Shown: positions 25,804 through 36,018 of the stretch, piece by piece
Layout of the letters: each line of letters opens with the position of its first letter
Position numbering within the stretch: the stretch's first letter is position 1
Source of the DNA: Streptomyces noursei
Lineage (GTDB): Bacteria; Actinomycetota; Actinomycetes; Streptomycetales; Streptomycetaceae
Direction of reading: 5' to 3'
NCBI RefSeq assembly: GCF_001646665.1
Contig: NZ_LWBU01000081.1
Span: forward strand, 47,360 to 111,359
Length of the DNA stretch: 64,000 bases
Position numbers and translations under genes: made by a program
Notes under the pieces: generated by a model
What the model saw: the letters and a program-made list of their open reading frames with translations, nothing else
Told to the model about the DNA's origin: nothing
The model's database searches: none

Positions 25804-25826
25804 GCCAGGGTCAGCACCAAGTCAGC
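25804..25826. repeat. Arm-type site candidates, right end (two GTCAGCAC copies)
   Basis: GTCAGCAC at 25808-25815 and 25819-25826 lies inside a 23-bp block identical, and in the same orientation, to 8594-8616. Its inner position, 129 bp from att copy C, fits an integrase or excisionase arm site. Confidence 0.65.
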
Positions 25827-25869
25827 ACACGACCCGGAAACAGCCTGAATCCGCAGGAGAAAACAGGAA

Positions 25870-25895
25870 GGGGCCAGACCCGATGATCTGGCCCC
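25870..25895. terminator. Hairpin near the right junction
   Basis: GGGGCCAGA and TCTGGCCCC pair perfectly around an 8-nt loop. Placed between the element and the ychF stop codon, it would insulate ychF transcription from the element. Confidence 0.7.
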
Positions 25896-25950
25896 TGACC
25901 TGGGGATTCATGCCCTGACCAGCCACGTTAGCCGATCAAGGAATCAGGCA

Positions 25951-27039
<1,089 letters not shown>

Positions 27040-27202
27040 GGTGGCGACTTCCCTAGAAGTGAGGATGGTGGGCCGACCCCCCAGTTTACGGGCGCGACGG
27101 AGCGGGCAGTGACGGCAGCCGTTGGGCGAACTCTTGGCCAAGGTCACTCAAAGTGCGTGTCCCATGCCGGACTCCCGGCCCCCGGCGACCTACGTTGTCC
27201 GG

Positions 27203-27982
27203 GTGGAGCAGCACAGGAACAGTCCCCCCCAGCGCCCCCGGCGGGCGCAGGCCCCGGCGGGGCCGGCCGGTCCGGTGGCGCCCGCGGCGTCGGCGGCGGC
27301 CCCGGCCCCCGGCGCCCTGCCCCAGGGCGCGCTCATCGACGGCGCGGGCGTACGCCCGGTCGGGACGCGTCCGGCACGGCCTCCCGCCAGGCCGGGCGGC
27401 AAGGCCGCGCCCGGCGGCCGCACCGGCGGTGGCGGCGGCACACCGGGCGGTGCACCGGGCGGGCACGGCACTCCGGGTGGGCCGGGTGGTCCCGGGGTGC
27501 CCGGCGGCGGGCCGCGGCGGCCGGCGGGCCGGCCCGGCGGGCGGGCGGTGCCGCCCGTGGTGCTCGCGCTGCGCCGGCTGCCCTCGCCCCGCCTGACGGG
27601 CCTGGGCGCCGGGCTGTTCGCCGCGGCGTCGATGTTCGTGATCGGGTGCCTGGACCGGCTGCTGTTCGACGGCTCCCCGCTGGTGTACGGGCTGCTCTTC
27701 CTGCCGGTCAGCGCCCTGACCGCGCTGTGGGTGCGGGATGCCGACCTGGTCACCGCGCCGATCGGGGTGCCCATCGCCTTCGCCGTGGGCGTCGTGCCGA
27801 TCGCCGGGGGCCCGGGGGGCCTGGGCGGCCGGATCATGGCGGTGGTCACCACCCTCGCCGTGCACGCGGGCTGGCTGTACGGCGGGACGCTGGTGGCGGG
27901 CCTCATCACCTCCGTACGCAAGGTGCGGCAGATGGGGCGGCGGCAGCGGGCGGCCGCCGCCCCCCGCGCCACTCAGCGCTGA
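27203..27982 (+). CDS. DUF6542 membrane protein
   Basis: 259 residues from GTG 27203, 6 nt after TACGTT (leaderless); an upstream start at 27122 is less likely. The first ~130 residues are a Pro/Gly/Ala-rich, disordered arm (GGTPGGAPGGHGTPGGPGG and similar). The conserved part holds four hydrophobic helices: LTGLGAGLFAAASMFVIGCL, LVYGLLFLPVSALTALWV, TAPIGVPIAFAVGVVPIAGG and IMAVVTTLAVHAGWLYGGTL. It is found next to ychF, ppgK and ispH in Streptomyces. Function unknown. Confidence 0.8.
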   Translation: MEQHRNSPPQRPRRAQAPAGPAGPVAPAASAAAPAPGALPQGALIDGAGVRPVGTRPARPPARPGGKAAPGGRTGGGGGTPGGAPGGHGTPGGPGGPGVPGGGPRRPAGRPGGRAVPPVVLALRRLPSPRLTGLGAGLFAAASMFVIGCLDRLLFDGSPLVYGLLFLPVSALTALWVRDADLVTAPIGVPIAFAVGVVPIAGGPGGLGGRIMAVVTTLAVHAGWLYGGTLVAGLITSVRKVRQMGRRQRAAAAPRATQR

Positions 27983-28001
27983 CGCTCCGCGCGGCGCCGC
28001 C

Positions 28002-28742
28002 TCAGCGGGCCGCGGCGGCCATCGCCGCGCCCACGATGCCCGCGTTGTTCTGAAGCTCCGCCGGGACGATCTCGGCGCGGACGTCCGTGAGCAGGGGTAC
28101 GAACTTCTCCGCCTTGCGGCTCACGCCGCCGCCCACGATGAACAGCTCGGGCGAGAACAGCATCTCCAGGTGCGCCAGGTACTTGCGCACCCGGTGCGCC
28201 CACTCCTCCCAGCTCAGGTCCTTGTCCTCCTTGGCCTTCGTCGACGCGCGCTTCTCCGCCTCGTGGCCGTCCAGCTCCAGGTGCCCCAGTTCCGTGTTGG
28301 GGACCAGCCTGCCGTCGGTGAAGAGCGCGCTGCCGATGCCCGTACCGAAGGTCAGCATGATCACCGCGCCCTTGCGGCCGCGCCCGGCGCCGAAGGTCAT
28401 CTCCGCGATCCCGGCCGCGTCGGCGTCATTGAGGACGGTGATCGGCATCCCGCTGAGCCGTTCGCCGATCAGCGCCGCCGCGTCGACGCCGATCCAGCCC
28501 TTGTCGACGTTCGCCGCCGTCCGGATGGTGGAGCCCGTGACGACACCCGGGAAGGTGACGCCGACGGGGCCCGACCACCCGAAGTGCTCGACGACCTCGG
28601 CGACGCACCCCGCCACACCGTCGGGTGTGGCGGGGTGCGGTGTCAGTACCTTGTGGCGGGGCTCGGCCAGATCTCCGCGCTCCAGGTCCACGGGAGCGCC
28701 CTTGATCCCCGACCCGCCGATGTCCACTCCGAAGACGTTCAT
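28002..28742 (-). CDS. ppgK: Polyphosphate-dependent glucokinase (ROK family)
   Basis: 246 residues. The phosphate-1 motif VFGVDIGGSGIKGAPVDL, LNDADAAGIAE with its catalytic Asp, TFGTGIGSALFTDGRL, the ELGHLELDGHEAEKRAS region and IVGGGVSRKAEKFVP are those of PPGK. The enzyme phosphorylates glucose with polyphosphate (and ATP), feeding glycolysis in actinomycetes. Compared with classical ROK kinases it lacks the full zinc motif, as PPGK does. It is convergent with DUF6542 and lies 44 bp after ispH, probably in the same operon. A strong inverted repeat lies inside the gene (28605-28638). Confidence 0.93.
   Translation of the reverse strand: MNVFGVDIGGSGIKGAPVDLERGDLAEPRHKVLTPHPATPDGVAGCVAEVVEHFGWSGPVGVTFPGVVTGSTIRTAANVDKGWIGVDAAALIGERLSGMPITVLNDADAAGIAEMTFGAGRGRKGAVIMLTFGTGIGSALFTDGRLVPNTELGHLELDGHEAEKRASTKAKEDKDLSWEEWAHRVRKYLAHLEMLFSPELFIVGGGVSRKAEKFVPLLTDVRAEIVPAELQNNAGIVGAAMAAAAR
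28605..28638. repeat. 15-bp inverted repeat inside ppgK
   Basis: GCACCCCGCCACACC and its exact complement are separated by GTCG, giving a hairpin with a 4-nt loop in the coding sequence for HPATPDGVAGCV. Such a perfect stem is unusual inside a gene. Confidence 0.8.
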
Positions 28743-28786
28743 GGACTCAACGTTACGGGGAGGCGCTGACGGTCACCGGCTTTCGG

Positions 28787-29785
28787 TCACCGGTTTTCAC
28801 CGAGAGCGGCAGCCTCGGCGCGCAGATCGCGGCGGAGTTCCTTGGGCAGCGAGAAGGTGATCGACTCCTCGGCGGCCTTCACGATCTCCACGTCCTCGAA
28901 GCCGCGCTGCGCCAGCCACTCCAGGACGCCCTCGACGAGCACCTCCGGGACGGAGGCGCCGGAGGTGACACCGACGGTGGAGACGCCCTCCAGCCAGGCC
29001 TCGTCGATCTCGTCGGCGAAGTCCACGAGGTGGGCGTCCTTCGCGCCGGCGCCGAGGGCGACCTCGACGAGCCGGACCGAGTTGGAGGAGTTCTTCGAGC
29101 CGACGACGACGACCAGGTCCGCCTCGGCGCCCATCTGCTTGACGGCGGTCTGGCGGTTCTGCGTGGCGTAGCAGATGTCGTCGCTCGGCGGGGAGATCAG
29201 CTTCGGGAACTTCTCCTTCAGCTTGTCGACCGTCTCCATGGTCTCGTCGACCGAGAGGGTGGTCTGGGAGAGCCAGACGACCTTCGAGTCGTCCCGGACG
29301 GTGACGTTCTCCACGTCGTCCGGGCCGTCGACCAGGGTGATGTGGTCGGGGGCCTCGCCGGAGGTGCCGATGACCTCCTCGTGGCCCTCGTGGCCGATGA
29401 GGAGGATGTCGTAGTCCTCGTTGGCGAACCGGACCGCCTCCTTGTGCACCTTGGTGACCAGGGGGCAGGTCGCGTCGATCGTGGCGAGCCGGCGCTCGGC
29501 GGCCTCCTGGTGCACGGTCGGCGCCACGCCGTGGGCGGAGAACATCACGATCGACCCCTCGGGCACCTCCGCCGTCTCGTCGACGAAGATGGCGCCCTTC
29601 TTCTCCAGGGTCTGTACGACGTACTTGTTGTGCACGATCTCGTGGCGGACGTAGATCGGCGAGCCGTACTGCTCCAGAGCCTTCTCCACGGCGATCACGG
29701 CACGGTCCACGCCCGCGCAGTAGCCACGGGGAGCGGCGAGGAGGACGCGCTTGTCGGACGACGGGCTGGCAGGCGTAGCAGTCAT
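28787..29785 (-). CDS. ispH: 4-hydroxy-3-methylbut-2-enyl diphosphate reductase
   Basis: 332 residues from ATG 29785 ([20 protein letters not shown]). The three cluster cysteines are present: [23 protein letters not shown] and [11 protein letters not shown]. Other family motifs are [21 protein letters not shown] and the glutamate-containing [11 protein letters not shown]. The enzyme makes IPP and DMAPP in the last MEP-pathway step, using a [4Fe-4S] cluster. The precursors supply uppS, further right in this window. A frame extending beyond 29785 runs into noncoding sequence and was ignored. Confidence 0.96.
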   Translation of the reverse strand: MTATPASPSSDKRVLLAAPRGYCAGVDRAVIAVEKALEQYGSPIYVRHEIVHNKYVVQTLEKKGAIFVDETAEVPEGSIVMFSAHGVAPTVHQEAAERRLATIDATCPLVTKVHKEAVRFANEDYDILLIGHEGHEEVIGTSGEAPDHITLVDGPDDVENVTVRDDSKVVWLSQTTLSVDETMETVDKLKEKFPKLISPPSDDICYATQNRQTAVKQMGAEADLVVVVGSKNSSNSVRLVEVALGAGAKDAHLVDFADEIDEAWLEGVSTVGVTSGASVPEVLVEGVLEWLAQRGFEDVEIVKAAEESITFSLPKELRRDLRAEAAALGENR

Positions 29786-30260
29786 GTCCCCATCGTAAGG
29801 GCGCGTATGGGGGCGGGAAGATCCGCCGGGCGGCCGGGGCCGAGGGGCGCGGCCGGCGCCGGCCGTGAGGGCGGGGCCGGCGGGGCGGGCGGGCGCACCG
29901 GGCCGCGGCGGGGGCCGGGCCCGCGGACCTCGGCCCCCATGGCGCCGTTCGGGCGTTTCCGGCTCCCCGGACGCCCGCTCGCACGCCGCCGTCGCGCCGC
30001 TGTACCGGGTGGCGCCGGTGGCGAGGGGTTCACCGCGTCGGGTTACCCGCCGATGGTCCGGGTGGCCCCGTACGGGGCCGATCAGCGCGCGTACGCGCGC
30101 GTGCCCGGCCACCCGCTCGTCCCGGCCGGACGGGACGGGCCGCGGCGCGGGTGGCCGTCGCCGCCGACCCGGACGCCGGTTTCGCCCCCTGGGGCGGTGT
30201 CGCGCGGCGGCCCCGTCGCGCTCCTCCCCGCCCCCCGGGGGGCGGGGAGGGGCCGGTCCG
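29786..30260. other. GC-rich region without a gene, between ispH and a broken sulfatase
   Basis: About 475 bp with no coding signal in any frame. It contains the alternating GCGCGCGTACGCGCGCGT (about 30087) and a perfect 28-bp palindrome at 30223-30250 that can act as the sulfatase terminator. Confidence 0.5.
30223..30250 (-). terminator. Palindromic terminator after the sulfatase fragment
   Basis: CCTCCCCGCCCCCC is followed directly by its exact complement, a 14-bp inverted repeat 11 bp beyond the stop codon. Confidence 0.65.
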
Positions 30261-31046
30261 TCAGCGGGGGGCCGGGTAGGGCAGCAGCCCGGCGTCGATC
30301 CGCTCCCACCGGGCCCGCAGCTCGCCGAGGAGGGCCGGTTCGGCCGCCGCCCGGTCCGCCTGCTCCCGCTGGTCCGAGGGGAGGTGGAAGAGGCGGTCCC
30401 GGCCGTCCTTGCCCCGGTAGTACTTCCAGTCCCCCTGCCGCAGCGCCCGCTCCCCTCGTACCCGCCAGAACAGCGGCCGCCGGGGCGGTTCCTCGCCGCG
30501 CAGCAGGTAGCCGGCGAGGCTGCCGCCGTCGAGGGGGTGGGCGGGGTGGGGACGGGCACCCGCGAGCTCCAGCAGGGTGGCCGTCCAGTCCGGGGAGAAG
30601 ACCGGCTCGTCGCTCACCTGCCGCCCGTCGAGGCGGGCCGGCCAGCGGACGATCGTGGGCACCCGGATGCCGCCCTCCTGGAGGGAGCCCTTGGCGCCGG
30701 ACAGGGGCCAGTTGTACGAGAAGCGTTCGCCGCCGTTGTCGCTGGCGAACACCACGAGGGTGTCCTCCTCCTGTCCCGATCTCCTGAGGGCGTCGAGGAC
30801 CCGGCCCACGGAGCGGTCGAGGTCCTCCACCAGCTGCGTGTACTTCTCGACCGAGCCGCCGTCCTGGTGCCACAGCGCCCTCGTGTCGCCGGACCTGATG
30901 CGGCGGGTGACCTCCGCGCTCTCCTCGGTGTCGCCCTCGGCGATCCACGGCCAGTGCGGGGTGGTGAAGTTGAGGTTGAGCAGCCAGGGGCGGTCGTGGT
31001 CACGCCTCACGTACTCGACGGCACCGACCGCCCCCGCACCTGTCAA
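30261..31046 (-). pseudogene. C-terminal fragment of a sulfatase
   Basis: About 250 residues match the second half of arylsulfatase-type enzymes: RPWLLNLNFTTPHWPW, VGRVLDALRRSGQEEDTLVV, FASDNGGERFSYNWPLSGAK (DNG metal ligand), GSLQEGGIRVPTIVRWPARL and WKYYRGKDG. The N-terminal half, with the C/S-x-P-x-R site that becomes formylglycine, is absent. Upstream the similarity stops within a run of short repeats (31050-31140) and no ribosome site is seen. The gene is broken and probably inactive. It stands between ispH and xseA, which are neighbours in related genomes as far as I recall. Confidence 0.8.
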
Positions 31047-31049
31047 CGC

Positions 31050-31140
31050 CGGGCCGTATCGCGGACGGTCGACCGCCGGGCCGGTCGCGGACCGCCCCGG
31101 ACGGTCGAGGCCCCGGACGGTCGCGGACCGGGCGTCCCGT
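31050..31140. repeat. Imperfect short repeats at the sulfatase breakpoint
   Basis: Units such as CGGACGGTCG, GCCGGTCGCGGACCG and CCCCGGACGGTCG alternate for about 90 bp. They lie exactly where the sulfatase similarity is lost, upstream of xseA. Confidence 0.55.
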
Positions 31141-31198
31141 AGCCGGGGGCGCTGCCGTACCGGAGGCGTTGTCGTAGCGGGCGCGTACGCTCGCGTCC

Positions 31199-32428
31199 AT
31201 GGGTCTCACTACGTCTGCCGAAGCTCCCCTGCCCGTCGGTGAGGTGTCGCGGCTCATCGGGGGGTGGGTCGACCGGCTCGGTGCCGTCTGGGTGGAGGGG
31301 CAGATCACCCAGCTGTCGCGGCGCCCCGGTGCGGGGGTCGTCTTCATGACCCTGCGCGACCCGTCGTACGACATCTCGGTGAGCGTCACCTGCTACCGGC
31401 AGGTGTTCGACGCGGTCGCGGACGTGGTCTCCGAGGGCGCTCGGGTCGTGGTGCGCGCCAAGCCGGAGTGGTATGCCCCGCGCGGGCAGCTGTCGCTGCG
31501 GGCGACGGAGATGAAGCCGGTGGGGATCGGGGAGCTGCTGGCCCGGCTGGAGATGCTGAAGCGGTCGCTGGGCGCGGAGGGGCTGTTCGCGCTCGACCGC
31601 AAGAAGCCGGTGCCGTTCCTGCCGCAGCTGATCGGGCTGGTGTGCGGCCGCGCGTCGGCCGCCGAGCGGGACGTGCTGGAGAACGCGCGCCGCCGCTGGC
31701 CGGCCGTCCGCTTCGAGGTGCGCAACGTGGCCGTGCAGGGCGTCCACGCCGTGCCTCAGGTGGTGCAGGCGGTCAAGGAGCTGGACGAGCTGCCGGACGT
31801 GGACGTGATCATCGTCGCCCGGGGCGGCGGCAGCGTGGAGGACCTGCTGCCGTTCTCGGACGAGCAGCTCGTCCGGGCCGTCGCCGAGTGCCGTACGCCG
31901 GTGGTGTCCGCCATCGGGCACGAGCCGGACGCGCCGCTGCTGGACCTGGTGGCGGACCTCAGGGCGTCCACCCCGACGGACGCGGCCAAGAAGGTCGTGC
32001 CGGACGTGGGCGAGGAGCTGGACCGGGTGGCGGGGCTGCGCGACCGGGCGCTGCGCACGGTGCGGGGCCTGCTCGACCGCGAGGAGCGGGGCCTGGCTCA
32101 CGCGCTGGCCCGGCCCGTCATGGAGCACCCGCGGCGGATGGTGGAGGAGCGGGAGACGGAGGTGGACGCCCTGCTGGCGCGGGGCCGCCGTGTGCTCGGC
32201 CACCTGCTGGACCGGGCGGACTCCGAGCTGGCCCACACCCGCGCGCGCGTGGTGGCGCTCTCTCCCGCGGCGACGCTGGAGCGGGGGTACGCGGTGCTCC
32301 AGCGGGCGGACGGGTCGGTGGTCCGGTCGCCGGAGGAGGTCGCGGCGGACGAGGAGCTGCGCGCGCGGGTCTCCGGCGGCGACTTCGCCGTGCGCGTGGC
32401 CGCCGACGGTGTCGTACCCCGCCCTTAG
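31199..32428 (+). CDS. xseA: Exodeoxyribonuclease VII large subunit
   Basis: 409 residues. The OB fold ([40 protein letters not shown]) is followed by the nuclease domain with [60 protein letters not shown] (catalytic Asp) and STPTDAAKK. Coiled-coils and a small C-terminal OB-like tail end the protein. With XseB it degrades single-stranded DNA to oligonucleotides. A -10-like TACGCT 7 nt before the ATG suggests a leaderless mRNA. xseB begins 10 bp downstream. Confidence 0.95.
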   Translation: MGLTTSAEAPLPVGEVSRLIGGWVDRLGAVWVEGQITQLSRRPGAGVVFMTLRDPSYDISVSVTCYRQVFDAVADVVSEGARVVVRAKPEWYAPRGQLSLRATEMKPVGIGELLARLEMLKRSLGAEGLFALDRKKPVPFLPQLIGLVCGRASAAERDVLENARRRWPAVRFEVRNVAVQGVHAVPQVVQAVKELDELPDVDVIIVARGGGSVEDLLPFSDEQLVRAVAECRTPVVSAIGHEPDAPLLDLVADLRASTPTDAAKKVVPDVGEELDRVAGLRDRALRTVRGLLDREERGLAHALARPVMEHPRRMVEERETEVDALLARGRRVLGHLLDRADSELAHTRARVVALSPAATLERGYAVLQRADGSVVRSPEEVAADEELRARVSGGDFAVRVAADGVVPRP

Positions 32429-32438
32429 GGTGGTCCGC

Positions 32439-32669
32439 ATGGCAGCGAACACGACGGAAACGGCGATCGGGTACGAGCAGGCGCGCGACGAGCTGATCGA
32501 GGTCGTCCGCCGGCTGGAGGCGGGCGGGACCACGCTGGAGGAGTCGCTGGCCCTGTGGGAGCGGGGCGAGGAGCTGGCCAAGGTGTGCCGCCGCTGGCTG
32601 GAGGGCGCCCGCGCCCGGCTGGACGCGGCGCTCGCCGAGCAGGAGGCGCCGGCGGACCGGGAGGAGTGA
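32439..32669 (+). CDS. xseB: Exodeoxyribonuclease VII small subunit
   Basis: 76 residues, the normal size. [40 protein letters not shown] and [15 protein letters not shown] form the two-helix XseB domain that clamps the large subunit. It starts 10 bp after xseA. TAGGGT (32426-32431) 7 nt ahead of the ATG may provide an extra leaderless promoter. Confidence 0.95.
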   Translation: MAANTTETAIGYEQARDELIEVVRRLEAGGTTLEESLALWERGEELAKVCRRWLEGARARLDAALAEQEAPADREE

Positions 32670-32772
32670 GGAGCGGGCGGGGCGACGGTCGCGCGGGGGC
32701 GGCGAGCCAGGAGGAGTGAGCCTCCGCAACCGGTGTGTGAGGGGACTCACGGGTCACCCACCGCACCGTTAG

Positions 32773-32802
32773 TTGAAACTTAACCTATCTCGGGCGTACG
32801 GT
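32773..32802 (+). promoter_or_regulatory. Promoter of the nitroreductase gene
   Basis: -35 TTGAAA (32773-32778) and -10 TACGGT (32797-32802) are 18 bp apart. The local sequence AGTTGAAACT contains AGTT/AACT arms and may be a regulator site. The ATG follows about 43 nt later. Confidence 0.55.
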
Positions 32803-32844
32803 GGACGCATCGCTTGATCCTTTGCGCGTCCGAAAGGCACCAGC

Positions 32845-33435
32845 ATGTCCCTCGTTCTCGACCCCGCCGCCCAGGACCTTCTCTTCCGTGAGGCCCGCAC
32901 CGCCAACACCTTCACCGACGAGCCGGTCACCGAGGAGCAGGTCCAGGCGATCTACGACCTGGTCAAGTACGGGCCGACGGCCTTCAACCAGTCGCCGCTG
33001 CGCGTCGTCCTCGTGCGCTCCGCCGAGGCCCGCGAGCGCCTGGTCCCGCTGATGGCGGAGAGCAACCAGGCCAAGACCGCGTCGGCGCCGCTGGTGGCGA
33101 TCCTCGCCGCCGACAACGAGTTCCACGAGGAGCTCCCCGGCCTGTTCCCGCACTTCCCGCAGGCCAAGGACGTGTTCTTCGCGGAGCGCCCCGTCCGCGA
33201 GCAGGCCGCCGGCCTGAACGCCGCGCTGCAGGCCGCGTACTTCATCGTCGGCGTCCGCGCCGCCGGGCTCGCCGCCGGCCCCATGACGGGCTTCGACTTC
33301 GCGGGCGTGCAGAAGGAGTTCCTCGACGCGGACCACACCCCGCTGATGATCGTCAACATCGGCCGGCCGGGCGAGGGCGCCTCGTTCCCGCGCAGCCCGC
33401 GCCTCGCCTACGAGGACGTCGTCACCACCGTCTGA
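32845..33435 (+). CDS. Nitroreductase-family malonic semialdehyde reductase (RutE-like)
   Basis: 196 residues. The FMN-binding N-terminus is FREARTANTFTDEPVTEEQV, then IYDLVKYGPTAFNQSPLRVV with its SPLR/NQSP phosphate-binding sequence. MTGFDFAGVQKEFLDADHTP and MIVNIGRPGEGASFPRSPRL are typical of RutE/HadB-like reductases. The family reduces malonic semialdehyde or nitro compounds with NAD(P)H. The rest of the rut pathway is absent here, so the true substrate is uncertain. A hairpin follows the gene. Confidence 0.88.
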   Translation: MSLVLDPAAQDLLFREARTANTFTDEPVTEEQVQAIYDLVKYGPTAFNQSPLRVVLVRSAEARERLVPLMAESNQAKTASAPLVAILAADNEFHEELPGLFPHFPQAKDVFFAERPVREQAAGLNAALQAAYFIVGVRAAGLAAGPMTGFDFAGVQKEFLDADHTPLMIVNIGRPGEGASFPRSPRLAYEDVVTTV

Positions 33436-33456
33436 CACGACGGTCCACGGACCGGC

Positions 33457-33491
33457 GGCCCCGCGCACCATCCCCCCTGGTGCCCGGGGCC
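33457..33491 (+). terminator. Terminator after the nitroreductase gene
   Basis: GGCCCCGCGCACCA and TGGTGCCCGGGGCC pair with one mismatch around a TCCCCCC loop. Confidence 0.65.
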
Positions 33492-33635
33492 GTCGCCGTT
33501 CCACGCTCGCACCGCCGGCGCCGGCACCGTCCCGACCGGCGGGAGCACCCGGTGCGCCCCGGTATCCGCCGGTACGGCATCGCCGCCGGCGGAGACCGGC
33601 TCGGCGCCCGTCCGCGCAGGAGCCCGCCAGAATTC

Positions 33636-34172
33636 CTAGGCCGGCTGGGCCTTCTTCGCCGGGCGCAGCGCCTCGGCCATGCGCGCGAGCTGCTCCTCGG
33701 TCGCCGTGCCGGTCACGACCGTCGTCACGCCCTTGTCGCGCAGGACCAGGGCGTCGTACTTCGGGCCCTCCCAGAGCTGCCAGGCCCGGCCCGCCACCTG
33801 CCGCGTCCGGCCGGTGTCCCGCGCCTCGTGGGTCACCTCGGAGATGTACTTCCGCGACGCCGCCGTCGACTGCTCGACCGCCACGTACTGCCGGTCCGGG
33901 GTGAGGAAGCCGAGGTGCCAGGCGTCGCCCTCCTCGCGGTCGTACGCGACCGAGGTCGGCTTCCAGTCGTCGGCGAGCCCCTCCGGCGCCAGCACCGGGT
34001 AGGGAGCCGCGCGCTGCGCGGTCACCAGCTCGACCCGGTAGTCGACCGCCTTGATCGGGTCCGCCTTCTCGTCGTGCGGGATGAAGAGATAGATCACGCC
34101 CGCCGCGGCGCAGATGACCGCCATCGACTGGAACATCCCGCGCACTGTCTGCTTGCCACGCATACCTGCCAC
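33636..34172 (-). CDS. DUF4245 membrane-anchored protein
   Basis: 178 residues from GTG 34172 (GGGGG ahead); ATG 34163 is an alternative start. One N-terminal helix (MFQSMAVICAAAGVIYLFIP) anchors a periplasmic-side domain with YRVELVTAQRAAPYPVLAPE, KPTSVAYDREEGDAWHLGFL and RTRQVAGRAWQLWEGPKYDA. This is the DUF4245 family, usually encoded opposite glpX in actinomycetes. Function unknown. It is transcribed divergently from glpX with a 127-bp intergenic region. Confidence 0.85.
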   Translation of the reverse strand: MAGMRGKQTVRGMFQSMAVICAAAGVIYLFIPHDEKADPIKAVDYRVELVTAQRAAPYPVLAPEGLADDWKPTSVAYDREEGDAWHLGFLTPDRQYVAVEQSTAASRKYISEVTHEARDTGRTRQVAGRAWQLWEGPKYDALVLRDKGVTTVVTGTATEEQLARMAEALRPAKKAQPA

Positions 34173-34299
34173 GCCCCCTATGGTCGCATCAGGGTGGCCT
34201 GCTCATACGTGGGCCCCTCTGCTCAATATGTCGACCTACCGATAGAGTCGCAGCACCCTCTTCACTTGCGGCCGTCGCCGTACAGAAAGGTGCGTTCCG

Positions 34300-35331
34300 A
34301 TGACCGACAATCATCTGCCGTCCGAGCTCGAGGTCTCTCCCGAGGCTCCCGACCGCAACCTGGCCCTCGAGCTGGTCCGGGTCACCGAGGCCGCCGCCAT
34401 GGCCGCCGGCCGCTGGGTCGGCCGGGGTGACAAGAACGGCGCCGACGGCGCGGCGGTGCGGGCCATGCGGACCCTGGTCTCCACCGTCTCGATGAACGGT
34501 GTCGTCGTGATCGGTGAGGGCGAGAAGGACGAAGCCCCGATGCTGTTCAACGGCGAGCGCGTCGGCGACGGGACCGGCGCCGAGTGCGACATCGCCGTGG
34601 ACCCGATCGACGGCACCACGCTCACCGCGAAGGGCATGCCGAACGCGATCGCCGTGCTGGCGGCCGCCGACCGCGGCACCATGTTCGACCCGTCCGCGGT
34701 CTTCTACATGGACAAGCTCGTCACCGGCCCGGAGGCGGCCGACTACGTCGACATCAACGCCCCGGTGTCGGTGAACATCCGCCGCGTCGCCAAGGCGAAG
34801 CACTCCTCGCCCGAGGACGTCACCGTCGTCATCCTGGACCGGCCGCGCCACGAGGGCATCGTCAAGGAGATCCGCGAGACGGGCGCCCGCATCAAGTTCA
34901 TCTCGGACGGCGACGTGGCCGGTTCGATCATGGCGGTGCGCGAGGGCACGGGCGTGGACCTGCTCATGGGCATCGGCGGCACCCCCGAGGGCATCATCAG
35001 CGCCTGCGCGATCAAGTGCCTGGGCGGTGTCATCCAGGGCAAGCTGTGGCCCAAGGACGACGAGGAGCGGCAGCGCGCCCTCGACGCCGGACACGACCTG
35101 GACCGTGTCCTCTCCACGAACGACCTGGTCAGCGGCGACAACGTGTTCTTCGTCGCGACCGGCATCACGGACGGCGAGCTGCTGCGCGGAGTGCGCTACC
35201 GCGCCGAGACGGCGACCACCTCGTCGCTGGTCATGCGCTCGAAGTCGGGCACGATCCGGCAGATCGACTCGACGCACCGGCTGTCGAAGCTGCGCGCGTA
35301 CAGCCAGATCGACTTCGACCGCGCGAAGTAG
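34300..35331 (+). CDS. glpX: Class II fructose-1,6-bisphosphatase
   Basis: 343 residues. [60 protein letters not shown] and [20 protein letters not shown] are the GlpX signature with its metal-binding Asp and Glu residues. The enzyme makes fructose 6-phosphate in gluconeogenesis; it is the main FBPase of actinomycetes. An AAAGG ribosome site precedes the ATG. A very strong terminator follows. Confidence 0.95.
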   Translation: MTDNHLPSELEVSPEAPDRNLALELVRVTEAAAMAAGRWVGRGDKNGADGAAVRAMRTLVSTVSMNGVVVIGEGEKDEAPMLFNGERVGDGTGAECDIAVDPIDGTTLTAKGMPNAIAVLAAADRGTMFDPSAVFYMDKLVTGPEAADYVDINAPVSVNIRRVAKAKHSSPEDVTVVILDRPRHEGIVKEIRETGARIKFISDGDVAGSIMAVREGTGVDLLMGIGGTPEGIISACAIKCLGGVIQGKLWPKDDEERQRALDAGHDLDRVLSTNDLVSGDNVFFVATGITDGELLRGVRYRAETATTSSLVMRSKSGTIRQIDSTHRLSKLRAYSQIDFDRAK

Positions 35332-35386
35332 TCCCGCGGCCGGCCACCGGCCGCCGCGACGCGGCAGTCCCGCGGCCGCCGGAACA

Positions 35387-35431
35387 CGGCGAAGGGGCGC
35401 CCCCCTGTGCGGTGGGGGCGCCCCTTCGCCG
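35387..35431. terminator. Bidirectional terminator between glpX and the WhiB-like gene
   Basis: An 18-bp perfect stem (CGGCGAAGGGGCGCCCCC with its complement) over a 9-nt loop. It can serve both converging genes. Confidence 0.85.
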
Positions 35432-35505
35432 TTCGCGTACCCGCGCCGGAGGAGAACCGCGAGGACCCGGTGCCCCGGGCACCGGGAACGCCGCGGGTGC
35501 CGCGG

Positions 35506-35883
35506 TCAGCCGGCGGCGGCGATGCGGGGGCCGGTGGAGGCGGCCTTCTTCAGCTCCACCTCGCGGCGCCGGCGCCGGGCGAGCACGACGCGCCGCTCGG
35601 CCGCCGTCAGGCCGCCCCACACGCCGTACGGCTCGGGCTGGAGCAGCGCGTGCTCCCGGCACTCGACCATGACCGGGCACCGGGCGCAGACCCGTTTCGC
35701 GGCCTCCTCCCGTGCCAGCCGGGCGGCCGTCGGCTCCTTGGACGGGGCGAAGAACAAGCCTGCTTCGTCCCGGCGGCACACCGCCTCCGAGTGCCACGGA
35801 CCGGCCTGGTCCTCCCGCGCCGGAAGGCGCTGGGAGGGGGCGGCGGCGGCGACCTGGAGCGGCTGGGGCGGCAGTTGCAGCAC
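35506..35883 (-). CDS. WhiB-like iron-sulfur transcription factor
   Basis: 125 residues from a GTG 6 nt after AGGAG. The four cluster cysteines are C36, C66, C69 and C75 (ARCPVMVEC spacing C-x2-C-x5-C), followed by the GVWGG turn (87-91) and the basic RRRRREVELKK tail. WhiB-like proteins hold a [4Fe-4S] cluster and pair with sigma factor HrdB to control development or redox responses. By neighbourhood it corresponds to the S. coelicolor protein usually called WblI (SCO5046), from memory. Leaderless start not indicated. Confidence 0.92.
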   Translation of the reverse strand: MLQLPPQPLQVAAAAPSQRLPAREDQAGPWHSEAVCRRDEAGLFFAPSKEPTAARLAREEAAKRVCARCPVMVECREHALLQPEPYGVWGGLTAAERRVVLARRRRREVELKKAASTGPRIAAAG

Positions 35884-36018
35884 GGTCTACTCCTGACGAC
35901 GGCTTCGCGAGCGAGAGACGATGCAGCAAGCCCTACCCGCTGTGCGCACGCCTATGCACTGCGTGGCAGTCCGTTCCAGGGGGCGGGACCGCGACCGGCC
36001 GGAACCGGCCGTGGCGCG

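Noticed and set aside
29786..30260. Possible gene between ispH and the sulfatase
   Set aside because: Open frames exist on both strands because of high GC, but codon choice is random and no ribosome site or domain is present.
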